A stretch of 64,000 bases of DNA. It comes from Dehalococcoidales bacterium. Lineage in GTDB: Bacteria > Chloroflexota > Dehalococcoidia > Dehalococcoidales > UBA2162. The translations under genes were made by a program, and so were the position numbers. A model generated the notes under the pieces. The model was not told the origin of the DNA. It saw nothing but the letters and a program-made list of their open reading frames with translations, and did no database searches. Where the stretch lies: NCBI GenBank assembly GCA_030690265.1, contig JAUYHA010000071.1, forward strand, positions 1 to 64,000, written 5' to 3'. This document shows, one piece after another, positions 43,666 through 52,493 of the stretch (within the stretch, counting starts at the first letter, position 1; every line of letters begins with the position of its first letter).

Positions 43666-44130
43666 CTAATTCCCCCTTACCGAAAGCTGCTCATCCGCTT
43701 CTAAATATACCAGCGCTTCGTTAGGACAGTAGGTAACACAGGCCGGGATTTCTCTTCCCTGGCAGAGGTCACACTTTGTCACCCTCTTTTCCTGCCGGTT
43801 CTGCCTGATGGCACCGAAGGGACAAACTAACAGGCAGGTCCAGCAGCCAATACACTTCTCCTCGTCTAGCTGAACTGACGAGCTTTCCGTGTCACGGGTG
43901 AGAGCACCCGTCAGGCAGGCCTGAACACAGGGAGCATCTTCGCACTGCTGGCAGCGGATGGAAAGAGACAGCGGGTTTTTCTCCTCTACCCGACATCTTG
44001 GTGAAGGAAGGGGTAAATCCTTTTTGAAAGCTCTGAGCGGGTCCTTTGGCGATGCCTGTTGCAGCTGGCAGTACACCTCGCAGAAGTGACAGCCGATACA
44101 GACCTGGTCCTTAATATAGATTTTCTTCAT
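43666..44130 (-). CDS. Four-cluster 4Fe-4S ferredoxin subunit (HycB-like)
   Basis: 154 residues with 16 cysteines in four groups: CIGCHFCEVYC, CQQCEDAPCVQAC, CIGCWTCLLVCP and CDLCQG with CVTYCP, enough for four [4Fe-4S] clusters. HycB/DmsB-type electron transfer proteins look like this. First gene of the operon, ending 26 bases before the chosen hisH ATG. It probably carries electrons between the FAD oxidoreductase and the ferredoxin domain of GltB2 (inference). ATG start. A TTGACA box lies about 80 bases upstream. Confidence 0.9.
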   Translation of the reverse strand: MKKIYIKDQVCIGCHFCEVYCQLQQASPKDPLRAFKKDLPLPSPRCRVEEKNPLSLSIRCQQCEDAPCVQACLTGALTRDTESSSVQLDEEKCIGCWTCLLVCPFGAIRQNRQEKRVTKCDLCQGREIPACVTYCPNEALVYLEADEQLSVRGN

Positions 44131-44177
44131 TTCATTGCCTTATTCAAGCGGCATATGGCAACCGCTTTCCGCTAGAT

Positions 44178-44212
44178 ATTTTAGAGTAACATAGCGGGTA
44201 ATTTTTGTCAAG
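44178..44212 (-). promoter_or_regulatory. Candidate promoter region of the nitrogen operon
   Basis: On the minus strand TTGACA (44212-44207) is followed 17-18 bases later by TTACTC/TACTCT, a poor -10, and after 23 bases by TAAAAT, a good -10 at poor spacing. No clear NrpR-type palindrome is seen. Offered as the place to map the start, not as a firm call. Confidence 0.3.
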
Positions 44213-44243
44213 ACCGTTCGGGCAGAATATTTTAGTCATTATC

Positions 44244-44273
44244 TTGACATCACTATCAGAAATGGTCTATTTT
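44244..44273 (+). promoter_or_regulatory. Candidate promoter of the MATE gene
   Basis: TTGACA at 44244-44249 and TATTTT at 44268-44273, spacer 18 bases, about 50 bases before the ATG at 44326. Confidence 0.45.
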
Positions 44274-44325
44274 CCATAATACCGGGAAGTTTAAACAGAG
44301 ACCGCCGGAAAAATCAGGAGAAAAT

Positions 44326-45678
44326 ATGGCCCGCTCCAGGGACTGGACAAAGGGTAGTACAGGGCGTAATCTTTTAGTGCTGTCCTGGCCTGTCTGGGTT
44401 CACGAGGTCTTTTTTCAAGGGACCCAGATTCTTGATATGATATGGGTGGGGAGGCTGGGAGTAGCCTCGGTTGCCGGTCTGGGTGTGGCTACCATAGTTA
44501 TCAGGGTGGGCAACTCAGCGGTAAGAGGTCTATCTATCGGGGCAAGGGCAATGGTGGCTCGCTTTGTCGGCGCCGGTGATGATGAAGGTGCCATTCACGC
44601 TGCCCGGCAGGTCTTAATTGTCAGTGCTGCTTTCGGCACGGTAATGGCGGCAATCGCTGTCCCTCTGGCGGGACCCGTGCTGCGCTTCCTGGGTCTGATG
44701 CCTGAAGTTGTCGCTGAAGGAACGCTCTATCTGCGTATAATGTTTCTTAGCTGGATACCCTACTCACTCTGGATGGTGGCTTACGGTGGGATTCTACATG
44801 CCTCTGGGGATACGGTAAACCCGATGAGAATTACCATCTTCATCAGGTCTGTCTGGATGGTGCTTTCACCTTCCTTCATTTTTGGCTGGTGGATATTCCC
44901 CCGTCTGGGTGTTGCCGGAGCAGCTATGGCAACTCTCGTTTCTCAGTGTCTGGCAATAGCTCTGGCGCTCTGGGTTCTGTTCAGTGGAAAGAGCCGGCTG
45001 AAGCTGACTCTGGAAGGCTTGCGCTTTGATACCAATATCATCTGGCGGGCAGTCAAGGTTAGTCTCCCGGCTGCGGTGCAGGACATGCAAAGGTCCTTTG
45101 GTAATCTGGTCTTAACCCGGTTAATGATTCCTTTTGGTACAGTGGCGGTAGCCGCTCACAGCCTGGCGAACCGGGTAGACATGATGATTAGCCCGGTGAA
45201 TATAGCCTTGGGCAGGGGTGCCGGGGTGCTGGTGGGGCAAAACCTGGGGGCGGGCTATGCAGAGCGAGCCGAGAGGAGCGGCTGGCTGGGGGCAGCTTTT
45301 AACGAGGTCTTTGTGATTGGCGGTTCAGTGGTAATATTGCTCTGGGCGGAAGGTATTGTCCGTCTTTTCAGCAGCGACCCCGAACTGGTGGGGCTAACCG
45401 CTGTCTTCCTGAGAATCGCTGCCGCCGGTTACCTGGTAAACGGCTTCGAAATGATATTGCAGCAATCAATAGCAAGCGCCGGTGACACCGTGCCACCGCT
45501 GTTGGTCAGCCTGGTAACGATCTGGCTGGTGCAGTTGCCCCTGGCTTTTCTGCTGCCGCGGGTCACAGCTCTCGGCGTCTACGGAGTCCGCTGGGCTATG
45601 GTGATTAGCCTGGTTCTGGGAGCAATTGTTTACAGCATATATTTCCGATTGGGCAGATGGAAGCGTAAGAAATTGTAG
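44326..45678 (+). CDS. MATE-family efflux transporter
   Basis: 450 residues with twelve predicted TM helices in two homologous halves. MatE features: PVWVHEVFFQGTQILDMIWVG in the first helices, GARAMVARFVGAGD after helix 2, and the equivalent GVLVGQNLGAGYAERAERSG in the second half. It exports cationic or organic compounds by Na+ or H+ antiport. ATG start with CAGGAG upstream. Divergent from the nitrogen operon and followed by a repeat before hisZ. Substrate unknown. Confidence 0.93.
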   Translation: MARSRDWTKGSTGRNLLVLSWPVWVHEVFFQGTQILDMIWVGRLGVASVAGLGVATIVIRVGNSAVRGLSIGARAMVARFVGAGDDEGAIHAARQVLIVSAAFGTVMAAIAVPLAGPVLRFLGLMPEVVAEGTLYLRIMFLSWIPYSLWMVAYGGILHASGDTVNPMRITIFIRSVWMVLSPSFIFGWWIFPRLGVAGAAMATLVSQCLAIALALWVLFSGKSRLKLTLEGLRFDTNIIWRAVKVSLPAAVQDMQRSFGNLVLTRLMIPFGTVAVAAHSLANRVDMMISPVNIALGRGAGVLVGQNLGAGYAERAERSGWLGAAFNEVFVIGGSVVILLWAEGIVRLFSSDPELVGLTAVFLRIAAAGYLVNGFEMILQQSIASAGDTVPPLLVSLVTIWLVQLPLAFLLPRVTALGVYGVRWAMVISLVLGAIVYSIYFRLGRWKRKKL

Positions 45679-45699
45679 TCTGGCGCCCGATTACCTCTT

Positions 45700-45783
45700 T
45701 GTCATTGCCAGGAGGCATAAGCCTCCGTGGCAATCTTAAAAATCTTAGAGATTGCTTTGTCGCTAACGCTCCTCGCAGTGACA
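45700..45783. repeat. CATTGCGAG-type repeat (family A), diverged
   Basis: TGTCATTGCCAGGAGGC at the left, CTCCTCGCAGTGACA at the right, with GGCAATCTT and AGATTGCTTTGTCGC inside. Between the MATE and hisZ genes. Confidence 0.75.
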
Positions 45784-45887
45784 CACAAGTCACCTTTTTC
45801 TGTGATTAGACAATCTCAAATTATTGCTGTTGAGTAGTCGGGCAATCTGAGGTAAACTATTAGGCATATTGGTTAAAGGGGTTATTA

Positions 45888-47120
45888 ATGCGAGTGCAAA
45901 GGTGTAAGGGAACTAAAGACCTGTCTCCTGAAGAGATGAGAAAGTTCCGCTTGATTGAGGGGGTATTTCGGGACTGCAGTCTTAAATGGGGGTATGAAGA
46001 GGTCAGAACGCCCACCCTTGAGTATCTGCACCTGTTCACCTCAACCGGAACGCTTACCCCCGGCAAGCTGGGCAAGATATATTCTTTCCTTGACTGGGAT
46101 GGCTGGAGCGGGGAGAGGGTGGTATTGAGACCCGATGGTACCATTCCCATTGCCCGGCTTTATATTGATGCTATGGCGGGCAGGGACTTAGCCAAGCTCT
46201 TTTATGTGACCAATGTCTTTAACTTCGAGGAGACGGGCGAGGAGACCAGGGAAAAATGGCAGTGCGGTGCTGAACTCATCGGGGCTAACTCAACTGCGGC
46301 TGATGTGGAACTGGTGGTGCTGGCTCTGGAGGTTTTGAAAAAACTGGGTCTTGAAGATGTTGAGTTGAAGCTATCCCACGCCGGATTGATAAAGGCCCTG
46401 CTGGGTAAGTTCGGTCTGAGTCATGGAGAGCAAGACAGGCTCTTTGACCGGATTCTGGACGGTGATGAAGCAGTGCTGCCTGAGATAGCGTCGGAAAGAC
46501 CGGAACTGGGCAGGGTTTTGACGCCTCTGCTGGAACTGAAAGGGAAGTCATCAGGTTTCCTGAAAAACCTGAAGGCACTGTTCAATCAGAACCTGCCGGA
46601 GCTGGAAGCCTCTCTTAATAATTTTGTAGATGTGGTTGACCTTCTGGGGGAGGTGGGTATCAGCTATCAGATTGACATAACATCAGAGAGAGGTTTTGAA
46701 TACTATACCGGGGTGATGTTCCAGGTTAAGGCTGGTGGAGAGCACATAGGTGGCGGGGGCAGGTATGATGCCCTCATTCCGTTGATGGGGGGTAGGGATA
46801 TTCCTGCCTCAGGGTTTGCTCTCTACCTCGACCACCTGATGAACCTGGTAAAGACGGAAGCACTGGTTGAGGCGGAGACTCAAAGAGTCCTGATTAAGGC
46901 AGAGGCCGGCTCTTTAAAGGAAGCCTTTGACCTGGCCGGTCATCTCCATAAAGCCGGCTATTCCGCTGAGGTATACCTCGGCGGTCAGGAGCCAGCCAGC
47001 TTAAAATGGCTGCTCAATGTCCAGAGCAAAAAACCCCTGTTTCTTTTGACTGACAAGGTTAATAACAAAAAGTTAGAAGCGAAAAACGTAGACGAGGTCT
47101 TATCACTACTAAAGGCTTGA
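45888..47120 (+). CDS. hisZ: ATP phosphoribosyltransferase regulatory subunit (HisS-like)
   Basis: 410 residues with the class II histidyl-tRNA synthetase fold: VLRPDGTIPIARLY, REKWQCGAELIGANS, SERGFEYYTGVMFQ and GGGGRYDALIPLMGG. HisZ is a catalytically dead HisS paralogue that activates short-form HisG. The position directly before hisG supports hisZ. A C-terminal anticodon-binding-like domain of about 80 residues is retained, which is more HisS-like, so a true synthetase cannot be wholly excluded. ATG with AAGGGG upstream. It opens the histidine locus. Confidence 0.82.
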   Translation: MRVQRCKGTKDLSPEEMRKFRLIEGVFRDCSLKWGYEEVRTPTLEYLHLFTSTGTLTPGKLGKIYSFLDWDGWSGERVVLRPDGTIPIARLYIDAMAGRDLAKLFYVTNVFNFEETGEETREKWQCGAELIGANSTAADVELVVLALEVLKKLGLEDVELKLSHAGLIKALLGKFGLSHGEQDRLFDRILDGDEAVLPEIASERPELGRVLTPLLELKGKSSGFLKNLKALFNQNLPELEASLNNFVDVVDLLGEVGISYQIDITSERGFEYYTGVMFQVKAGGEHIGGGGRYDALIPLMGGRDIPASGFALYLDHLMNLVKTEALVEAETQRVLIKAEAGSLKEAFDLAGHLHKAGYSAEVYLGGQEPASLKWLLNVQSKKPLFLLTDKVNNKKLEAKNVDEVLSLLKA

Positions 47121-47152
47121 AAGCGAGCTAAGAAAGCAAATCTCTGAGATAC

Positions 47153-47326
47153 GGGGAGTCAAAGAGAGGCGAAACCCCTCTCTTATAAACTTCCTGTTCT
47201 TGATTGTCACCCCTGCGAAAGCAGGGGTCTGCCCGGGGTGGATTCCCGCTTTCGCGGGAATGACAAACGGTACGGGAATGACAAACGATACATGAAGTAG
47301 TGTTTTCAGACAGCCCCTAAATGGAA
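47153..47326. repeat. Composite repeat: family E hairpin, inverted GCGAAAGC unit, family C end
   Basis: AGAGAGGCGAAACCCCTCTCTT at 47164 on, then CACCCCTGCGAAAGCAGGGG and ATTCCCGCTTTCGCGGGAAT hairpins, then GTGTTTTCAGACAGCCCC, which matches the right end of the family C elements. It separates hisZ from hisG. Confidence 0.65.
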
Positions 47327-47340
47327 TAGGGTTACGATTA

Positions 47341-48762
47341 GTGGATAAACAATTAAAGATAGCTTTGCCTAAAGGCAGACTTTTAGCTGAAACGGCTGCT
47401 TTGCTTGAGAAGGCGGGGTGTGGGCTGGACGGCTATGTGGAAGGGGGGCGCTCTTACCGCCTCAAATCACGGAGGTTTCCCAATCTTCTAGCCAAGATGT
47501 TTCACGAGCGGGACATTCCCATTCAGGTTGCCGTGGGGAACTACGATTTGGGCATTTGCGGGCTGGACTGGGTGGAGGAGCTTATGGTCAAATACCCCAG
47601 TTCAGCGCTGGTCAAGTTGAGAAATCTGGGATATGGTGAAGGCGCCTTATATGTGGTGGCTAGCAAGTCCGAGGCAGTATCTACCGTGGAGGAAATGCAG
47701 GCAAAGAAGGGTATCATACGCCTGGCTGGTGAGTATCCTAACCTGGCTGAGTCCTTTGCCTTAAAAAATCGGCTGAGGAGGTTTACTATCTTCTCCCTGT
47801 GGGGAGCCGCCGATGTTTACCCGCCGGAAAGTGCTGAGCTTGCCTTGGTTTCCGGGAAGATAGATGAAGAGGTCTTTAATCACGACCTGGTGCCGGTGAA
47901 CAATATCCTCGGCTTCAGCGCCTGCCTTATCGCTAATAAGAACAGCTGGGAGAGAAAAGACCTGAGTGAGATATTGAGTTCTCTGGACAGCGAGTTGCCG
48001 GCGGTGAAAAAACGCCTGCCAGCGGTAGGCGTAGTCAGGAGTCAGGAGTTAGCAGTTCAATCATCAGAGAAGGCAGTGGGAGAGGATGTAATCCGCCTGG
48101 CTTTGCCCGATGGGCACCAGCAGCAGCCAGCCGCAAAGCTGCTGGACAGGGCTGGCATCCGGATTGACGATTACCTTTCGGCCGACGGTAACCGCCGCCC
48201 CATCTCCAGTCTTGATGAAGTCGTGATTAAGGTAATCAGACCTCAGGACATGCCCTCGCAGGTGGCTAACGGCAATTTTGACCTGGCTATTACCGGTAAG
48301 GACTGGCTGACGGAACATCTTTACCAGTTCCCGTCAAGCCCGGTAGCCGAGCTTCTCGACCTTAAATTCGGCTGGGTGAGAATAGTGGCAGTGATAAGTA
48401 AGGACTTACCTGTAGATGATATCCAGAGCTTGAAACAGCTTTATGCCAAGCTCCCGGCGCCGGCCAGGGTAGCTTCTGAGTATGCGAACATAGCTGACAA
48501 GTGTGCCAGAGATAACCATCTCGGCAGGTATAAGGTGATTCCTACCTGGGGAGCCAGCGAAGCCTTTTTACCTGAGGACGCTGACCTGCTGATTGAAAAT
48601 ACCGAGACAGGGAGAACCATAGCCGAACATAATCTCAAGATTGTTGATACCCTTTTTGAGTCCACCGCCCGTCTCATCGCCAACAAGGAAAGCCTGGTAA
48701 GCCCAAATAAGAGGGAAAGGATTAAATCTATTACGGAAATCCTGCGAGCTGCGGTGGCATAG
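47341..48762 (+). CDS. hisG: Tandem HisG-HisG fusion ATP phosphoribosyltransferase
   Basis: 473 residues made of two HisG short-form domains (about 1-228 and 249-473) joined by a Ser/Val/Gln linker. The halves align along their length with an offset of about 247: ALPKGRLL with ALPDGHQQ, VGNYDLGICGLDWVEEL with NGNFDLAITGKDWLTEH, SLWGAADVY with TWGASEAF. The PKGRL loop is intact only in the first half. The PRPP-binding loop ETGRT is intact only in the second; the first reads SGKIDEE. It catalyses the first step of histidine synthesis. GTG start. Normal HisG_S is about 210 residues and needs HisZ, encoded just upstream. Confidence 0.9.
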   Translation: MDKQLKIALPKGRLLAETAALLEKAGCGLDGYVEGGRSYRLKSRRFPNLLAKMFHERDIPIQVAVGNYDLGICGLDWVEELMVKYPSSALVKLRNLGYGEGALYVVASKSEAVSTVEEMQAKKGIIRLAGEYPNLAESFALKNRLRRFTIFSLWGAADVYPPESAELALVSGKIDEEVFNHDLVPVNNILGFSACLIANKNSWERKDLSEILSSLDSELPAVKKRLPAVGVVRSQELAVQSSEKAVGEDVIRLALPDGHQQQPAAKLLDRAGIRIDDYLSADGNRRPISSLDEVVIKVIRPQDMPSQVANGNFDLAITGKDWLTEHLYQFPSSPVAELLDLKFGWVRIVAVISKDLPVDDIQSLKQLYAKLPAPARVASEYANIADKCARDNHLGRYKVIPTWGASEAFLPEDADLLIENTETGRTIAEHNLKIVDTLFESTARLIANKESLVSPNKRERIKSITEILRAAVA

Positions 48763-48773
48763 AGGAGAAACAT

Positions 48774-50048
48774 TTGAAAATCATTGAAGGCTTTGAATCG
48801 GCTAAATCAGTCCTCTCACGGCAGGCGCCGAAGGAAATGTTCAGTGGTGATGAGCGGGAGCAGGCAGTCAGGCAAATCGTCAACGATGTGCGTGATAGAG
48901 GGGATGTTGCTCTCTTTGACTATACCGAGAAGTTCGATGCTGTCAGACTGGCTGCACTGGAGGTAGATAAGGAGCAGATAAAGGGTGCTTGTCTGAAGGT
49001 AGACTCGGAGCTTTTATCAGCTCTTAAGCTAGCCGCTGAGCGAATCAGTTCTTTCCATCGGGCACAGAAAGATAATGTCTGGGGTGGTGCTAAACCCGGT
49101 TCGGGTCAACTGCTGCGTCCTCTGGAGCGTGTCGGTGTCTATGTTCCCGGGGGTAGAGCCAGCTATCCCTCGACCGTACTGATGACCGCCATTCCGGCTA
49201 AAGTGGCCGGGGTTAAGGAAGTTATCCTGACCACCCCGCCGGGGAAGGATGGCGCGGTGCCTCCGTTGACCTTAGCGGCGGCTGCTCTTGCCCGGGTCGA
49301 CCGTGTTTTTTCTGTGGGCGGCGCCCAGGCAGTTGCTGCTCTGGCTTTCGGCACCGAATCTGTTCCCAGGGTAGATAAGATTTGCGGCCCCGGTAATATT
49401 TTTGTTGCCCTGGCTAAAAAGCTGGTTTACGGGATAGTGGGTATTGACGGAATTCAGGGACCCAGCGAGGTGTTGATTATCGCCGATGAAACGGCTGACC
49501 CGGAATACTGTGCCGCCGACCTGCTGGCTCAGGCTGAGCACGACCCTCTGGCTTCAGCTATCCTGCTCACCACTTCACCCAATCTGGCAGACAGGGTTAA
49601 TCAGGAGGTGAAAGAGCAGGTTAAGAGCTTGAAGCGTCAGGCCATAGTTGCCGAATCATTAGAAAACGGGGGGTTAATAGGGGTGGTTAACAGTATTGAT
49701 GAGGCTATAGAACTGGCTAACCTCTATGCCCCGGAGCACCTCTGTCTTATGGTAGATAAGGCGGCTTCATACCTTGACCGCATCTCTAATGCCGGCTGCA
49801 TAGTTCTGGGTGAAAAGGCAACGGTGGTTCTGGGTGATTATATGGTTGGGCCAAGCCATGTTTTACCGACCGCAGGAACGGCCCGTTTTAGCTCACCGCT
49901 TAACGTGAGCGATTTTATCAAACTCACCAGTGTGGTTGATGTAGACAAAGGCAGTTTACAAAAGCTGGGACGAGCCGCACAGACCCTGGCTACCGCTGAG
50001 GGACTTGAAGCTCACGCTCGCGCCATAGAGAAACGGCTGGAGAATTGA
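48774..50048 (+). CDS. hisD: Histidinol dehydrogenase
   Basis: 424 residues, normal length. It oxidises histidinol to histidine with two NAD and a zinc ion. Seen: RVGVYVPGGRASYPSTVLM, VDKICGPGNIFVALAKK, GPSEVLIIADE, LLAQAEHDPLAS and the C-terminal HVLPTAGTARFSSPLNVSDF with metal and substrate residues. TTG start with GAGGAG upstream, 11 bases after hisG. Probably co-transcribed with hisG. Confidence 0.96.
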   Translation: MKIIEGFESAKSVLSRQAPKEMFSGDEREQAVRQIVNDVRDRGDVALFDYTEKFDAVRLAALEVDKEQIKGACLKVDSELLSALKLAAERISSFHRAQKDNVWGGAKPGSGQLLRPLERVGVYVPGGRASYPSTVLMTAIPAKVAGVKEVILTTPPGKDGAVPPLTLAAAALARVDRVFSVGGAQAVAALAFGTESVPRVDKICGPGNIFVALAKKLVYGIVGIDGIQGPSEVLIIADETADPEYCAADLLAQAEHDPLASAILLTTSPNLADRVNQEVKEQVKSLKRQAIVAESLENGGLIGVVNSIDEAIELANLYAPEHLCLMVDKAASYLDRISNAGCIVLGEKATVVLGDYMVGPSHVLPTAGTARFSSPLNVSDFIKLTSVVDVDKGSLQKLGRAAQTLATAEGLEAHARAIEKRLEN

Positions 50049-50066
50049 GGTGATTAGGAGGTTGAA

Positions 50067-50303
50067 ATGAACTGGTTTCGACAACACCGTAATTTGAGTA
50101 AGGTACTTGGGCTTATTATCTTACTCCCTATAGTAGTTATAGCGGGAACAATTGCGCGTGCCACATCTGGGCTAATTGATGTCATAGCTTGGATAATTTT
50201 TTTTGTTGCTATTGGTGGAATACTTGGGCTACTCAATTCCTTCCCGCTTTTGGGGCGTAAACTTGGTAGAAGGATTAAGAAGCCGAAAGATGAAAGCTCA
50301 TAG
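50067..50303 (+). CDS. Small two-helix membrane protein inside the his locus
   Basis: 78 residues, MNWFRQHRNLSKVLG and onward, with TM helices at about 13-31 and 36-58 and a basic tail (GRKLGRRIKKPKDESS). Ribosome site GGAGG five bases before the ATG. Eighteen bases after hisD. Not recognised and not part of histidine synthesis. Its lower GC and the gap in the his gene order suggest an inserted gene. Confidence 0.7.
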   Translation: MNWFRQHRNLSKVLGLIILLPIVVIAGTIARATSGLIDVIAWIIFFVAIGGILGLLNSFPLLGRKLGRRIKKPKDESS

Positions 50304-50341
50304 CTATCCATTCAGAACAAAGATATTAGAGGAAAGCTGAA

Positions 50342-51331
50342 ATGAAGCGTCTAGTACTCGCCCTGCTTGTTAGTTTGCTTTTGCTGACTGCCTGTGGTGC
50401 CCCAGCTTCAGTACCACCAACAGCCACAGGAGGCTCAGCGTCTCAAGTAGATAGCCGAATTACGGAGCTAGAGAAGGAACTGAAGGCGAAGGAAGAGGCG
50501 ATTGCTAAACTGCAACAGCAAATGCAGGAGCAACAGCGGAGACTTGATGCCTTGACACCACCGCCACCATCCGCACCCCTAGTACCAGCTACCTTCGTCC
50601 TGACCGAGCTAACCATCACCCCGACGGAGGTTACGGCGGGTGAAGTGGTAACCATATCAATCGAGGTAAGCAATACCGGCGGCATTGAGGGCAGCTACAC
50701 TGTGGTCTTCAAAGTAAAGCTCGACTGGACTACGTGGGAGAATGTAGAGGTAACGCTCATGCCCGGCCAAACCAAGACGGTGACGTTCACCACGAAGGGA
50801 GCGAGCCGTATGGATACATCAGGCGTTTTTAAGGTTGTATCGGGCACATATACGGTTGACGTTAACGGCAAAGTCGGCCAGTTCACTGTGACCGAGCCAC
50901 CACCTACGCATGAGGAGCTTGAAGCTAAGCAGGTTATCCAGGACTTAGCTTATGTGAAGATACTTACGTTCGGTTACAGTGATGATGCTGACCCTGAGAG
51001 AGATGGCATTTCTCTTCATATTGCTTTCTATAACTCTAACAGCGAGAGAATTGAATTTTCTGACATACCCGTTATAGTGAACATAGAGATATATAAATAC
51101 CCACTCACGTCAGACGGATTTTACAACCCTAGGGTGAACAAACTCGCTTATGAGCAGAAAGTTACCATAGATTCAGCGTTCGGGCTTTTTGGTGCGGAGA
51201 TAAAGATACCCTACGAGGATATGGCAGTCTCTCGTGCATATTTTGAGTTTGGGGACATTAAGGTGATAGTCATAACGCCCAAGCAAGGTGACTTCCGGGA
51301 TGAACAAGGTTTAGTACCTTTATATGATTAA
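50342..51331 (+). CDS. Lipoprotein with coiled coil and CARDB-like domain
   Basis: 329 residues. Signal peptide with lipobox LLTAC (Cys at 18), a heptad coiled coil (about 37-70, ITELEKELKAKEEAIAKLQQ), a proline-rich hinge, then a CARDB-like adhesion beta-sandwich (about 82-185; TPTEVTAGEVVTISIEVSNTGG). The C-terminal domain (about 195-329) has no family I recognise. Outer-face membrane protein attached by Lgt/Lsp processing. It lies between hisD and hisC, 38 bases after the small membrane protein, with no evident link to histidine synthesis. Confidence 0.82.
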   Translation: MKRLVLALLVSLLLLTACGAPASVPPTATGGSASQVDSRITELEKELKAKEEAIAKLQQQMQEQQRRLDALTPPPPSAPLVPATFVLTELTITPTEVTAGEVVTISIEVSNTGGIEGSYTVVFKVKLDWTTWENVEVTLMPGQTKTVTFTTKGASRMDTSGVFKVVSGTYTVDVNGKVGQFTVTEPPPTHEELEAKQVIQDLAYVKILTFGYSDDADPERDGISLHIAFYNSNSERIEFSDIPVIVNIEIYKYPLTSDGFYNPRVNKLAYEQKVTIDSAFGLFGAEIKIPYEDMAVSRAYFEFGDIKVIVITPKQGDFRDEQGLVPLYD

Positions 51332-51389
51332 AAGTGAGTCTATTGAGACGATTGTCCTTTGAATTAAAGGATTTAAAGGTGAAAAAAGA

Positions 51390-52493
51390 ATGTCTAAAAA
51401 GAAAGGAATAGAAAGACTGATACGTCCGGAACTGGCTAACTTTGGCGGTTATTCAGCCAGGACTGCTCCAGATACATTAGAGGGCAAGGTTGAAGTGCCG
51501 GTAGAGAGCATTATCAAGCTGGATGCTAACGAGAATCCCTATGGCTTTTCGCCAAAGGTGAGCCGAGCATTGGCTACTTACCCAGACCTGAATATCTATC
51601 CTGACGATGGCCAGACCCGGCTCAGGAGATTGCTGGAGGGGTATAGCGGCGTGGCTGCCAGATATATCGTGGCCGGCAGTGGCAGTAATCAGCTCATAGA
51701 CCTTGTTGCCCGCCTGTTTTTAAGCAAGGGTGACGAGGTGATAAACTGCGTGCCCACCTTCGGCATCTACCGTTTCAGCACCGAGCTGTGCGGCGGCAGG
51801 GTAGTCGAAGTGCCCCGAGATGAGAACTTTGCCGTTGAAGTGGCAGCGGTTAAGGCGGCAATAACCAAAAAGACGAAAATAATTTTCCTGGCTAACCCCA
51901 ATAACCCCACCGGAGCGATTACACCCCGGAAAGATATACTTGAGATATTGGACACCGGGCTGCCGGTGCTGGTTGACGAGGCATACTATGAATTCAGTCG
52001 TCAAACAGTGGCGCCACTGGTTGGCAAGTATGAGAACCTGATGCTGTTGCGCACCTTCAGCAAGTGGGCAGGCCTGGCTGGATTAAGGGTTGGCTACGGA
52101 CTTTTCCCTCCTGAAATCGCTGACTACCTGCTGAGAATCAAGATACCCTATAACATAAATGTAGCGGCGCTTGTCGCCGTGGAGGAATCGCTAAAGGACA
52201 TTGATTATCTGATAGCTACGGTGGAGGCTATAATTGCTGAGAGAGAGAGGCTCTTTGCGGAGCTGGCAAAGATTGAGTGGTTAAAACCAATTCCTTCGGA
52301 GGCTAACTTTATTTTATGCTTGGTGCTGAGGGGAGAAGCAAAAGAGCTTCGACAGAAACTGGAGGAGAAGGGGATACTGGTCCGCTACTTTGAAGAAGAG
52401 CCTTTGCAAAATTACATCCGCATCAGCGTGGGCAAGCCAGAGCATACCGATGCCCTGATTAAAGCATTAAGAGAAATAGAGATTACTTTGTAG
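51390..52493 (+). CDS. hisC: Histidinol-phosphate aminotransferase
   Basis: 367 residues, PLP fold type I. KLDANENPYGFSPKV is the typical N-terminal substrate loop, NPNNPTGAI and VDEAYYEF carry the Asn and Asp that hold PLP, and the Schiff-base Lys is in RTFSKWAGLAGLRVGYG. The Arg near the end (NYIRISVGKPEHT) binds the carboxylate or phosphate. It transaminates imidazole acetol phosphate with glutamate. ATG start. Separated from hisD by two non-his genes. Confidence 0.95.
   Translation: MSKKKGIERLIRPELANFGGYSARTAPDTLEGKVEVPVESIIKLDANENPYGFSPKVSRALATYPDLNIYPDDGQTRLRRLLEGYSGVAARYIVAGSGSNQLIDLVARLFLSKGDEVINCVPTFGIYRFSTELCGGRVVEVPRDENFAVEVAAVKAAITKKTKIIFLANPNNPTGAITPRKDILEILDTGLPVLVDEAYYEFSRQTVAPLVGKYENLMLLRTFSKWAGLAGLRVGYGLFPPEIADYLLRIKIPYNINVAALVAVEESLKDIDYLIATVEAIIAERERLFAELAKIEWLKPIPSEANFILCLVLRGEAKELRQKLEEKGILVRYFEEEPLQNYIRISVGKPEHTDALIKALREIEITL

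Noticed and set aside
44130-44326. NrpR operator of the GGAA-N6-TTCC or GGTA-N6-TACC type
   Set aside because: Looked for by eye in the gap before the nitrogen operon; no match with correct spacing was found.
45888-47120. Histidyl-tRNA synthetase (hisS)
   Set aside because: Position directly before hisG and the HisZ-like REKWQCGAELIG and RGFEYYTG variants favour hisZ. Not fully excluded because a C-terminal anticodon-like domain is present.
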